Assembly (NCBI RefSeq): GCF_002993965.1 | Contig: NZ_POST01000004.1 | Coordinates: 108,743-172,742 of the forward strand | Direction of reading: 5' to 3' | DNA from: Apilactobacillus timberlakei | Lineage (GTDB): Bacteria > Bacillota > Bacilli > Lactobacillales > Lactobacillaceae | DNA: 64,000 bases | Part shown: positions 56,577 through 64,000 of the stretch, one piece after another | How the letters are laid out: each line of letters begins with the position of its first letter | How positions within the stretch are numbered: the first letter of the stretch is position 1 | Program-made: the position numbers and the translations under genes | Notes under the pieces: generated by a model | Database searches by the model: none | What the model was told of the DNA's origin: nothing | Seen by the model: only the letters and a program-made list of their open reading frames with translations

Positions 56577-57032
56577 TTATTCTTTATTTTGTACATCTGT
56601 TTTTACCATCAGTACATCACAACTTGCTGATCTTGTTACATATGAAGCTACGGAACCAATTAAAATTCTTTCAGTCATATTCTTACCGTTAGCACCAATC
56701 ATGATTAAATCAATATTAAACCTTTTGACTAAATCTTTTGCAATAATTGATTTTGGCATTCCATATTCAATAACATAATCAACATTGTTAACTCCGGAAT
56801 CAATTGCTGTTTCTTTATATTTATCTAATGTCTTTTTTGCATCAGAGGTTAATTCATCTAACATTGATGTATCGAAAGTGGCTAAATCGTTAAAAACTCT
56901 TGTATCAATAACATGTGCAATGTGTAAGCTAGCATTGTTTCTTTTGGCTACTTCTACTGCTTTATTGAAAGCTAATTTAGAATATTTTGATCCATCAATT
57001 GGAACTAAAATTTGTTCATAGTTTTTTAACAT
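56577..57032 (-). CDS. Universal stress protein (UspA family)
   Basis: A 151-aa single-domain Usp: LVPIDGSKYSKLAFNKAV at the start and the ATP-binding pattern LIMIGANGKNMTERILIGSVA near the end (G-2x-G-9x-G-S-like). Likely ATP-binding stress protein. The ATG at 57032 follows GAGGTG; a longer frame from a GTG lies in that site. Confidence 0.9.
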   Translation of the reverse strand: MLKNYEQILVPIDGSKYSKLAFNKAVEVAKRNNASLHIAHVIDTRVFNDLATFDTSMLDELTSDAKKTLDKYKETAIDSGVNNVDYVIEYGMPKSIIAKDLVKRFNIDLIMIGANGKNMTERILIGSVASYVTRSASCDVLMVKTDVQNKE

Positions 57033-57049
57033 ATTATGCACCTCAATAT

Positions 57050-57337
57050 TTATTTTTGTGTTAGAAATTTAATTAATGTTAATTCCATCACCAAGGACAT
57101 TATACAACTAATAATTAATATTATGATAATAAATGGAATACTATTTATTATTATTGATAGTAGAGATAATATTGCTAAACCAATAAATATTAAACCGTAG
57201 TTTTTAACCATTGAGCTTAATAAATTGTTATTTTCAGGATGAAGTAACATGAATGGTTTATTACGATGCTTATATAGGTATATGCCCATTATTGATAGGA
57301 TAATTGTAAATATTATCATCAAAATTACAATAATCAT
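57050..57337 (-). CDS. Small three-helix membrane protein
   Basis: A 95-aa protein with an N-terminal helix (1-22), a charged loop (YKHRNKPFMLLHPENN), and two more helices (45-90). GGAGG lies at the end of rarA, 2 bp upstream, so it is translated as part of the rarA operon. The family is not recognised; it is perhaps a DUF3784-like protein. Confidence 0.6.
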   Translation of the reverse strand: MIIVILMIIFTIILSIMGIYLYKHRNKPFMLLHPENNNLLSSMVKNYGLIFIGLAILSLLSIIINSIPFIIIILIISCIMSLVMELTLIKFLTQK

Positions 57338-57339
57338 TT

Positions 57340-58623
57340 TTATCCTCCATTATTTTGTCTTTGTGCATTGATTAATTTTTCATATTGTATTTTATATGCA
57401 GTTTCAATTTTTCCATTACTCTTTGGTTCATAATATTCATCATTTTTTATTTTATCAGGTAAGTATTGTTGCTTAACCCAATCATTTGGATAATCATGAG
57501 CATATTTATAGTCAATTCCATGGCCTAATTTTTTAGCTCCAGAATAATGTGAATCTTTTAGATAATTAGGTATTTCTCCATAGTTACCACTTTTAATACG
57601 TTTGATAGCACTATCGATAGCTTTAATACCAGAATTAGATTTAGGTGACAATGATAATTCAATAATTGTATCTGCTATTGGGATTCTCGCTTCTGGTAAC
57701 CCAACTTTATTTGCTGCATTAATAGCTTCAACAGCTCTAGCACAAGCAGGAGGATTAGCCAATCCAATATCTTCATAAGCAATAACCATTAATCGACGGC
57801 TAACAGAATTTATATCTCCAGCTTCCAATAGCCTAGCTGCATAATGTAAGGCTGCATTTACATCGGATCCACGGATAGATTTTTGAAATGCTGATACTAC
57901 ATTATAATGAGCATCACCATTTTTATCTTGGGTTAGAGATTTCTTTTGTAAACATGCCTCTATATCTGATAATTTTATTTCTACTATACCTTCATTATTG
58001 ATTTTTGTAGATTTTGCAGCTAATTCTAAAGCATTTAATGCACTTCTTAAATCACCATTTGTGCTATTAGTTAGAAAATTCATTGCATCGTCGTCAAATT
58101 TTATATCCATATTACCTAAACCATCATTTTTATCTTCTAATGCTCTCTTTATTGCATTACGAATATCAGTAGACGTTAGGGGATATACTTCAAAAATTTG
58201 GGTTCTACTTCTTATAGCAGGACTAATATTTATATATGGATTTTCAGTAGTTGCACCAATTAAAATAATATTTCCGCTTTCTAATAGTGGTAACAAAAAA
58301 TCTTGTTTGGTTTTATCAAGTCGATGTATTTCATCTAAAAGTAATACTACGGTGCCTGATATTTTTGATTCTTCAGCAACTATTTGCAAATCTTTTTTAG
58401 TATCAGTGGCAGCATTTAGTTGTCGAAAGGCATATTTTGTAGAACCAGCAATTGCGCTTGCGATACTTGTTTTTCCGGTCCCAGGAGGTCCATATAGAAT
58501 CATTGATGATAGGATTTTAGCTTTAACCATTCGATTAATAATTTTTCCTTTACCAACTAAATGTTGTTGACCAACCACATCCTCAATCTTTTTGGGTCTC
58601 ATTCGATAAGCTAAAGGATGCAA
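57340..58623 (-). CDS. rarA: Replication-associated recombination protein A (AAA+ ATPase)
   Basis: A 427-aa RarA/MgsA: PLAYRMRPKKIEDVVGQQHL at the start, Walker A GPPGTGKTS, Walker B LLLDEIHRLD, sensor GATTENP, then the clamp-loader-like lid and a C-terminal tetramerisation domain (SVSRRLMVIAYEDIGLANP). Acts at stalled replication forks, homologous to clamp-loader subunits. Confidence 0.95.
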   Translation of the reverse strand: MHPLAYRMRPKKIEDVVGQQHLVGKGKIINRMVKAKILSSMILYGPPGTGKTSIASAIAGSTKYAFRQLNAATDTKKDLQIVAEESKISGTVVLLLDEIHRLDKTKQDFLLPLLESGNIILIGATTENPYINISPAIRSRTQIFEVYPLTSTDIRNAIKRALEDKNDGLGNMDIKFDDDAMNFLTNSTNGDLRSALNALELAAKSTKINNEGIVEIKLSDIEACLQKKSLTQDKNGDAHYNVVSAFQKSIRGSDVNAALHYAARLLEAGDINSVSRRLMVIAYEDIGLANPPACARAVEAINAANKVGLPEARIPIADTIIELSLSPKSNSGIKAIDSAIKRIKSGNYGEIPNYLKDSHYSGAKKLGHGIDYKYAHDYPNDWVKQQYLPDKIKNDEYYEPKSNGKIETAYKIQYEKLINAQRQNNGG

Positions 58624-58639
58624 ATAATCACCACCTTAA

Positions 58640-59113
58640 TTATTTAAAAATATTTTTGATTTTATCTATAAATGAAGACTTTGAATCCTTTTTACTTGAA
58701 TCATTTTGTTTTGAATCATTGTTATGATTATATTTATTTTCAAAATCGATTTTATTAATGTTAATGGATTGTTTATTAGCGTAAATAACACCATAATTTT
58801 CAGGTTCAGTTTTATAAAATGAATCATTTTTTATAACAAATTTTATATTATTTTGTGAAGCTAACCTAATAAAAGGGGAAATTAAATCATGTGATAAATT
58901 TCCATTTAATATTAGTTGGTAACTAGAGTTATTTTCAAATTCTTTATTTAAATCTTGAATGGCATTAGAATTACCTAAATCTTTTATTTTAATTGCAAAT
59001 GAAACTCGTTCTCTAAAAGTTCCTAAATACTTTCTTTGTTCGTCTGGGTTTACTTTAGGAGTGCCTCCCATTGAAGACTGTTCTAATCTATCATTTACAT
59101 TATTTTCACTCAT
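58640..59113 (-). CDS. YueI family protein (DUF1694)
   Basis: A 157-aa protein: N-terminal VNDRLEQSSMGGTPKVNPDEQRKYLGTFRERV, a family hallmark (GTPKVNPDEQRKYLGTFRER), followed by an alpha/beta domain and a long low-complexity, Asn/Lys/Ser-rich tail (about 125-157). Role unknown. ATG 59113 has AAGGAG upstream; an extension to 59137 runs through that site. 17 bp ahead of rarA. Confidence 0.85.
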   Translation of the reverse strand: MSENNVNDRLEQSSMGGTPKVNPDEQRKYLGTFRERVSFAIKIKDLGNSNAIQDLNKEFENNSSYQLILNGNLSHDLISPFIRLASQNNIKFVIKNDSFYKTEPENYGVIYANKQSININKIDFENKYNHNNDSKQNDSSKKDSKSSFIDKIKNIFK

Positions 59114-59179
59114 AATAAAACTCCTTTTTATTTGCACTTAATAAATACCATTTTATCATTTATTAAATGATGGTAACAA

Positions 59180-59212
59180 AAAAGTGTTTTGCATAAGCAA
59201 AACACTTTTGAT
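59180..59212. terminator. Terminator of rpsD
   Basis: AAAAGTGTTTTGC / GCAAAACACTTTT stem, perfect, with A/T runs on both sides. Confidence 0.88.
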
Positions 59213-59229
59213 AAAAATGAAATATTGAA

Positions 59230-59838
59230 TTATAGTTTGTTGTAGTATTCAACAATAAGTGAAGCATCAATATCAGCATTCATTTCATCACGTTGAGGTA
59301 ATCTAGTGATTGAACCTTCAAGTTTGTCAGCATCAAATGATACGTATTGTGGACGACCAACAACGGCGTCAACAGCATCTTTGATGATTTGTAGATCTTT
59401 TGATTTTTCACGAACTGAAATAACTTGACCTACTTTTACTTCGTATGAAGGAATGTCAATACGTTTGCCATCTACAGTAATGTGACCATGGTTTACCAAT
59501 TGACGAGCTTGACGACGAGTAGTTGCTAAACCTAAACGGTAAACAACGTTATCTAGTCTACGTTCTAGTAAAATCATGAAGTTATCACCGTGACGTCCTT
59601 CTCTAATTTTACCTGCACGAGTAAATAATTTTGAGAATTGACGTTCAGTTAAACCATACATGTAACGTAATTTTTGTTTTTCTTTTAATTGAGTACCATA
59701 TTCAGATAATTTACCACGACGACCTTGACCGTGATCACCTGGTGCGTAGGGGCGACGAGCTAATTCTTTACCAGTACCTGATAATGAAATACCAAGGCGA
59801 CGTGAAATTCTCCAACTAGGACCTGTATATCTAGACAT
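59230..59838 (-). CDS. rpsD: 30S ribosomal protein S4
   Basis: A 202-aa S4: [18 protein letters not shown] at the start, S4 RNA-binding domain (about 90-155: [32 protein letters not shown]). No zinc Cys motif, so the Zn-free paralogue type. Primary 16S binder and translational repressor. ATG 59838 follows GGAGG; the in-frame extension upstream is rejected. Confidence 0.97.
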   Translation of the reverse strand: MSRYTGPSWRISRRLGISLSGTGKELARRPYAPGDHGQGRRGKLSEYGTQLKEKQKLRYMYGLTERQFSKLFTRAGKIREGRHGDNFMILLERRLDNVVYRLGLATTRRQARQLVNHGHITVDGKRIDIPSYEVKVGQVISVREKSKDLQIIKDAVDAVVGRPQYVSFDADKLEGSITRLPQRDEMNADIDASLIVEYYNKL

Positions 59839-59854
59839 AAAAATATCCTCCAAT

Positions 59855-60010
59855 AAATTTGTTTTGGAGTAAAATAATCCTTTATATACTTAGTATTCGT
59901 GCATATTGTTTTGCGACTTTCGCTTCAGCAGCCGTGAAGTTACTAGTAGGACCAATGTTGCGGCATCAATATGTTGACGAGCTTACCGTATATTGCTGCA
60001 TTATTTTACA
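59855..60010 (-). promoter_or_regulatory. Structured leader of rpsD (probable S4 autoregulatory RNA)
   Basis: On the minus strand the 5' region has GC-rich, complementary blocks (GCAGCAATATACGG, GATGCCGCAACATTGG, GGCTGCTGAAGCGAAAGTCG) in otherwise AT-rich DNA, between the msrC gene and the rpsD ribosome-binding site. Firmicute rpsD leaders bind S4 and autoregulate, which is the likely role here. Boundaries are approximate. Confidence 0.6.
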
Positions 60011-60033
60011 CAAAAAGTATTTTACGTTCATTT

Positions 60034-60504
60034 TTATACTTTGTCAATATTCAAATGATTGGTGAATACTTTTATAAATTCTTTTAATGTATTTTCATCT
60101 TCTATTGAAAAACGATTGAAAATTGGGGCATCAATGTCTAACACTCCAAACCTCTTACCATCTTTAATAATAGGTATAACAATTTCCGATTTGCTATCTG
60201 AATCACAAGCAATGTGACCAGGAAATTCATTAACATTTTTTACCCGTTTTGTTTTTTGTTGTTTTAAAGCGGCACCGCATACTCCATTACCATTTTTAAT
60301 ATGAACACATGCTACTTTTCCCTGAAATGGACCAAGAAGTAGTTCATCATTTTGTTTCTCATATAGATAAAATCCAGCCCAACTGATGTCCTTCATGCTT
60401 TGCATTAAAAGTGCGGATGCATTAGCCATATTAGCAATATTATTATTTTCGTTACTTAAAAGTGCATCTAATTGTTTAGCAATCATTGATTTAATTTCGC
60501 TCAT
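60034..60504 (-). CDS. msrC: Free methionine-(R)-sulfoxide reductase (GAF domain)
   Basis: A 156-aa GAF-domain protein that reduces free Met-R-sulfoxide. The catalytic Cys set is visible: VACVHIKNGNGVCGAA and FPGHIACDSDSKSEIVIP. Cytoplasmic, standard length. Divergent from ezrA and upstream of rpsD, the same neighbourhood as ytsP in Bacillus. Confidence 0.92.
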   Translation of the reverse strand: MSEIKSMIAKQLDALLSNENNNIANMANASALLMQSMKDISWAGFYLYEKQNDELLLGPFQGKVACVHIKNGNGVCGAALKQQKTKRVKNVNEFPGHIACDSDSKSEIVIPIIKDGKRFGVLDIDAPIFNRFSIEDENTLKEFIKVFTNHLNIDKV

Positions 60505-60659
60505 ATTTACTACCTACCTTATAAATTGTTTATTAGGTGTTTTAATAATCTTTACATACTGATATAATTTAAATATATATGGAGTTATTCTATTATTATT
60601 AAAAATAAATTACAAATAAAAAATATTATTAAATAAAAATTAAGGGGACATACGATAAA

Positions 60660-62378
60660 ATGATTGTAATAGTATCTGCTATATTAGTAGTTGCCGTAAT
60701 AATTATGCTAATATTAGTTGTTTATCAAAAAAGTGTTTTGAAAAAGATTCAAGATACTATTAATAAAAAGGACACTTTAAGTAAAGCACCAATTGGTGAC
60801 AATATTGAAGCTACTTCTAAATTAAATTTAACTGGTGATTCTTTTAATCAATTTAATGATTACAAAGAAAAATATGAAAAGATCATCAATGATGATTTAC
60901 CAAGTATCAATGTTGCATTAAAAGATTCCAATAGTAATGCTAAGACATTTAGCTTATTACAGGCTAATTCATTATTGTCTGAAGCTGTTAATTCACTTAA
61001 TGAAATTGAAGATTCTATGGGTAAAATTGATGATGGCTTAAATCAACTTAAAGATTTAGATGAGCAGCATACAAGAGCTATTGATGAATTGGATAAACAA
61101 ATAAAAAATTTAAATAAAAACATCTTATCTAAGAATTATTCTTATGGTCCTAGTAGTGACAAAATAGAAGATGAGTTAAGCAACATCAAATCTGAATATC
61201 AAGAATTTATTAAGACTGTTGAATCAGGTGATCAATATACAGCTGATGATATCTTAAATAGTTTAGTTAAAAAAATTGAAATAATTGAATCATTAATGAA
61301 AGAGACACCTAAACTTTATTTATCTTTATCTAAAGACTTCCCAAAACAAATTGACGAAATTGATCGTGGTCATAGAACTATGATTGAGACAGATTATAAT
61401 TTCTCAGATGATAATATTGATGAAAATATTGAAATAATAAAATCATCAATTAATAAATCTATTTCTCTGCTTTCTAACTTAAAAATTGATGATGTTAAGC
61501 AAGAAAATTATAAAATTGAAAAAACTATTGATTCTATGTACGAAATGATGGAAAAAGAAGTTATTGCTAAACGTAAAGTTCGCAAAAACATTAAATTAGT
61601 TTATGATTATATTTATCATGCACGTCATCAGAATCATATGTTAATTGCAGAACTGGATCAATTAAGTAAGAATTATACTTTAGAACATGATGAAATAAAA
61701 AAGGCTAAATTATTTTCACAACAAATCCATCAAATTGAAAGTATTTATAATAATGATTATCAACTTATTATGGATAAAAAAGCCGTTTATTCTGAAGTTC
61801 AATCTCATCAACAAGATTCTAAAAAACAATTAAGTGCAATTGAAAAAGAACAAAAAGATATTAATGATTCTGTCGCTGATTTAAATGAGGAAGAAAATAC
61901 AGCACGTGAAGCAATTCAAAAATTTGACTTCCAACTTTTAAATATTCGTCGTAAAATTGATAACTTAAATTTACCTGGTTTACAAGATGATTTTATTGAA
62001 AAATATAATTATTCTTACAAAAAGGTTTCTGAATTAGGTTCTACTATTAATCAAGTTAAAATTAGTATGGATGAAATTAATAAAAAATTAGCTACTATGG
62101 ATAAAGCTATGGAAGAATTAATTTCTGACACTGAAGACATAGTAGACAATGCAATTTTAGCTGAACGATTGATGCAATATGCTAATCGATATAGAAATAA
62201 TAATGAAGAAGTTAATGCTGCTTGTGCTGAAGCAAAAAATCATTTTGATAATGACTTTGACTATGAAAAAAGTTTAAAAATTATTTCTTCGGCAATAGAA
62301 AATGTTGATTCAGGTGCTTTTAATCGCATAAAGAAAGAATACTATCAAAATAAGCAAAATGAATCAAAAAAAGATTAA
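60660..62378 (+). CDS. ezrA: Septation ring formation regulator EzrA
   Basis: A 572-aa protein: N-terminal TM helix (2-22), then an almost wholly helical spectrin-like repeat region with high Asp/Glu/Lys/Asn. Binds FtsZ and limits aberrant ring formation at the membrane. Size, topology and the ezrA-nifS-thiI neighbourhood support the call. ATG 60660 follows AAGGGGAC. Confidence 0.93.
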   Translation: MIVIVSAILVVAVIIMLILVVYQKSVLKKIQDTINKKDTLSKAPIGDNIEATSKLNLTGDSFNQFNDYKEKYEKIINDDLPSINVALKDSNSNAKTFSLLQANSLLSEAVNSLNEIEDSMGKIDDGLNQLKDLDEQHTRAIDELDKQIKNLNKNILSKNYSYGPSSDKIEDELSNIKSEYQEFIKTVESGDQYTADDILNSLVKKIEIIESLMKETPKLYLSLSKDFPKQIDEIDRGHRTMIETDYNFSDDNIDENIEIIKSSINKSISLLSNLKIDDVKQENYKIEKTIDSMYEMMEKEVIAKRKVRKNIKLVYDYIYHARHQNHMLIAELDQLSKNYTLEHDEIKKAKLFSQQIHQIESIYNNDYQLIMDKKAVYSEVQSHQQDSKKQLSAIEKEQKDINDSVADLNEEENTAREAIQKFDFQLLNIRRKIDNLNLPGLQDDFIEKYNYSYKKVSELGSTINQVKISMDEINKKLATMDKAMEELISDTEDIVDNAILAERLMQYANRYRNNNEEVNAACAEAKNHFDNDFDYEKSLKIISSAIENVDSGAFNRIKKEYYQNKQNESKKD

Positions 62379-62493
62379 ATTGATAAAGAAGTGATGTCTA
62401 TAAACTAACATTACTTCTTTTTTTCTGTTATAATTACAAGATTGTTTATTTTATTACTTTGAGTAAGTATTATGAAGAGAGGGTCGAATAATA

Positions 62494-63642
62494 ATGATTT
62501 ATTTTGATAATAGTGCTACAACTAAGCCTGATTTGAGTGTTGTTGATACTTATTCTAAAGTCAGCAAAAATATCTGGGGTAATCCATCTAGTCTTCATCA
62601 ATTTGGGGAGCAATCTTTTAATCTTTTAGAACAATCTCGTCAGCAGATAGCTAAGATATTAAATGTCTTTCCAGATGAAATTTTCTTCACTGGTGGAGGT
62701 ACCGAAGGCGATAATTGGGCTATTAAGGGTACAGCAATGGCTAAAAGAAAATATGGCAATCATATTATTACTTCTTCGGTTGAACATCCCGCAGTAATAA
62801 ATTCTATGAAACAGTTAGAAAAGTTAGGCTTTGAAGTGACCTATCTACCTGTAGATCAAAATGGAAAAGTAAGTGTTGAAGATGTGAAATCATCCATCAA
62901 GCATTCTACGATTTTAATATCCATTATGGCTGTTAATAATGAAGTAGGTTCAATTCAACCCATTGAAAAGATTGGTGAATTATTAAAAAAATATCCTACA
63001 ATTCAATATCACATTGATGCAGTTCAGGGAATAGGTAAAGGTCTGCACGATATCATATTTAATGATCGTGCCGACTTGATAACTTTTTCTGGCCATAAAT
63101 TTCATGCACCTCGTGGTGTAGGCTTTATATATAAGCGTCGTGGTAAAAAAGTTGAGCCACTACTAGCAGGTGGAGGGCAAGAAAAAAACTTAAGAAGTAG
63201 TACAGAAAACCTTCCTGCAATAGTAGCGATGGCTAGAGCTTTGAGACTACTAACTGAGAATGAAAAAGAAAAAGTTGCAAAGCAAGCAGAAATCAAAGAC
63301 TTTATTTTTAATTATATTTCTAAATTTGATAATGTTGTAACTTTTTCTAAAGATAATGCTGAATTTGCTCCTCATATCTTATGTTTTGCAATTAAAGGAG
63401 TAAGGGGAGAAACAATTGTTCATGCATTTGAAAGCTATGATATATTTATATCTACTACTAGTGCGTGCTCATCTAAAAAACATTTAACTTCTAGCACTTT
63501 AACGGCAATGAAGATTCCCGAAGAAGATGCTACTAGTGCAGTTAGAATTTCATTGGATGAAAATAATACAATGAATGAAGCTAAGAAATTTATTCAAATT
63601 TTTGATATACTTTATGAAAAGTTTAAGAAAATTAATGCTTAG
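62494..63642 (+). CDS. Cysteine desulfurase (IscS/NifZ-like)
   Basis: A 382-aa class V PLP aminotransferase-fold enzyme. The PLP lysine is in [13 protein letters not shown], His in SSVEHPAV, and the persulfide Cys in [10 protein letters not shown]. Takes sulfur from Cys and hands it to ThiI, encoded next (14 bp downstream), for 4-thiouridine in tRNA and possibly thiazole. The pair corresponds to nifZ-thiI of Bacillus. Confidence 0.93.
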   Translation: MIYFDNSATTKPDLSVVDTYSKVSKNIWGNPSSLHQFGEQSFNLLEQSRQQIAKILNVFPDEIFFTGGGTEGDNWAIKGTAMAKRKYGNHIITSSVEHPAVINSMKQLEKLGFEVTYLPVDQNGKVSVEDVKSSIKHSTILISIMAVNNEVGSIQPIEKIGELLKKYPTIQYHIDAVQGIGKGLHDIIFNDRADLITFSGHKFHAPRGVGFIYKRRGKKVEPLLAGGGQEKNLRSSTENLPAIVAMARALRLLTENEKEKVAKQAEIKDFIFNYISKFDNVVTFSKDNAEFAPHILCFAIKGVRGETIVHAFESYDIFISTTSACSSKKHLTSSTLTAMKIPEEDATSAVRISLDENNTMNEAKKFIQIFDILYEKFKKINA

Positions 63643-63656
63643 AAAGGAATAAATCG

Positions 63657-64000
63657 ATGCAATATACTGAGATAATGGTTCGATACGGTGAATTATCTAC
63701 TAAGGGTAAGAACCGTAAAGACTTTATTAAGCAACTTGGTAAGAATGTTAAACGAGTTTTGCATAATTTTGATCATCTGAAAATTAATGCTAGAAGAGAT
63801 CGTTTGCATGTAACTTTAAATGGTGAAAATTCTGATAAAGTTATTGATCGTTTAAAAGATGTTTTCGGGATTGAAACTTTTTCTCCTGCCATGAAAGTAG
63901 AAAAAGATATAGATGCTGTGAAAAAAGTGGCTTTAGAAATGGTTAAAGACCAATATAAACCTGGCATGACATTTAAAATTGACACTAGACGTCAAGATAA
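63657..64000 (+). CDS. thiI: tRNA 4-thiouridine synthase ThiI (N-terminal part)
   Basis: The first 114 codons, open to the window edge. They encode the ferredoxin-like and THUMP RNA-binding part ([20 protein letters not shown]..., then [15 protein letters not shown] and FKIDTRRQD), which matches ThiI. The ATPase and rhodanese regions lie outside the window. AGAAAGGA precedes the ATG. Confidence 0.93.
   Translation, partial: MQYTEIMVRYGELSTKGKNRKDFIKQLGKNVKRVLHNFDHLKINARRDRLHVTLNGENSDKVIDRLKDVFGIETFSPAMKVEKDIDAVKKVALEMVKDQYKPGMTFKIDTRRQD

Overview
The window is an AT-rich chromosomal segment of a Lactobacillaceae bacterium (Firmicutes, order Lactobacillales). Several things point there: the block tdk-prfA-prmC-tsaC-glyA-upp-atpBEFHAGDC-DUF1146-murA-mreB-yidD-DUF2969-rodA is the usual Lactobacillaceae order; there are T-box leaders; the genome uses TTG start codons often; murT/gatD are present; and the D-Ala ligase has the K-F active-site signature of D-Ala-D-Lac ligases. 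I infer a heterofermentative, very low-GC member and cannot name the species.

Layout. 1-10750 is host housekeeping and accessory DNA: aminotransferase, Nramp-like transporter, T-box-controlled asnS, a type II P-type ATPase, a histidine phosphatase, a TipAS-type MerR regulator and a GNAT acetyltransferase. 10756-11425 is a relic carrying sequences related to the right end of the neighbouring element. 11426-22107 is a ~10.7 kb phage-satellite (PICI-like) island in the 3' end of ssrA (tmRNA), bounded by a 19-bp core repeat and integrase arm-site repeats. 22095-23577 holds ssrA, a degenerate C39-like protein and two tRNAs with C34 anticodons. 23790-30548 holds a heterodimeric ABC exporter, a serine hydrolase and the GatD/MurT pair. 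30724-47438 is the housekeeping block above, including the full F1Fo ATP synthase operon. 47446-50323 is a Met T-box with metNIQ. 50366-53819 is a GntR-controlled ABC system with three paralogous membrane proteins. 53887-64000 holds ddl, tag, an HTH/TPR regulator, uspA, rarA, yueI, rpsD, msrC, ezrA, a cysteine desulfurase and the start of thiI.

The satellite is the most interesting part. It has an integrase (frameshifted), a repressor with divergent control genes and three GTACT-N4-AGTAC operators, an Xis-like HTH protein, a Rha-family regulator, a possible three-way-junction RNA, a Prim-Pol/VapE replication protein (frameshifted at an A9 tract), a 13-copy iteron origin around an AT-rich core, and its own terminase small subunit. 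It has no large terminase, portal, capsid or tail gene. This fits a satellite that replicates itself and diverts a helper phage's packaging. Downstream of terS are three minus-strand genes of unknown role, set in about 1.6 kb of non-coding DNA packed with some twenty short dyads centred on AAATT-like sequence. I do not recognise this structure from any described family.

Several satellite genes carry lesions: a one-base insertion in int, a one-base insertion in the primase/helicase, and a 34-bp tandem duplication truncating a small gene. The island may be decaying, or the homopolymer changes may be assembly errors or slippage sites.
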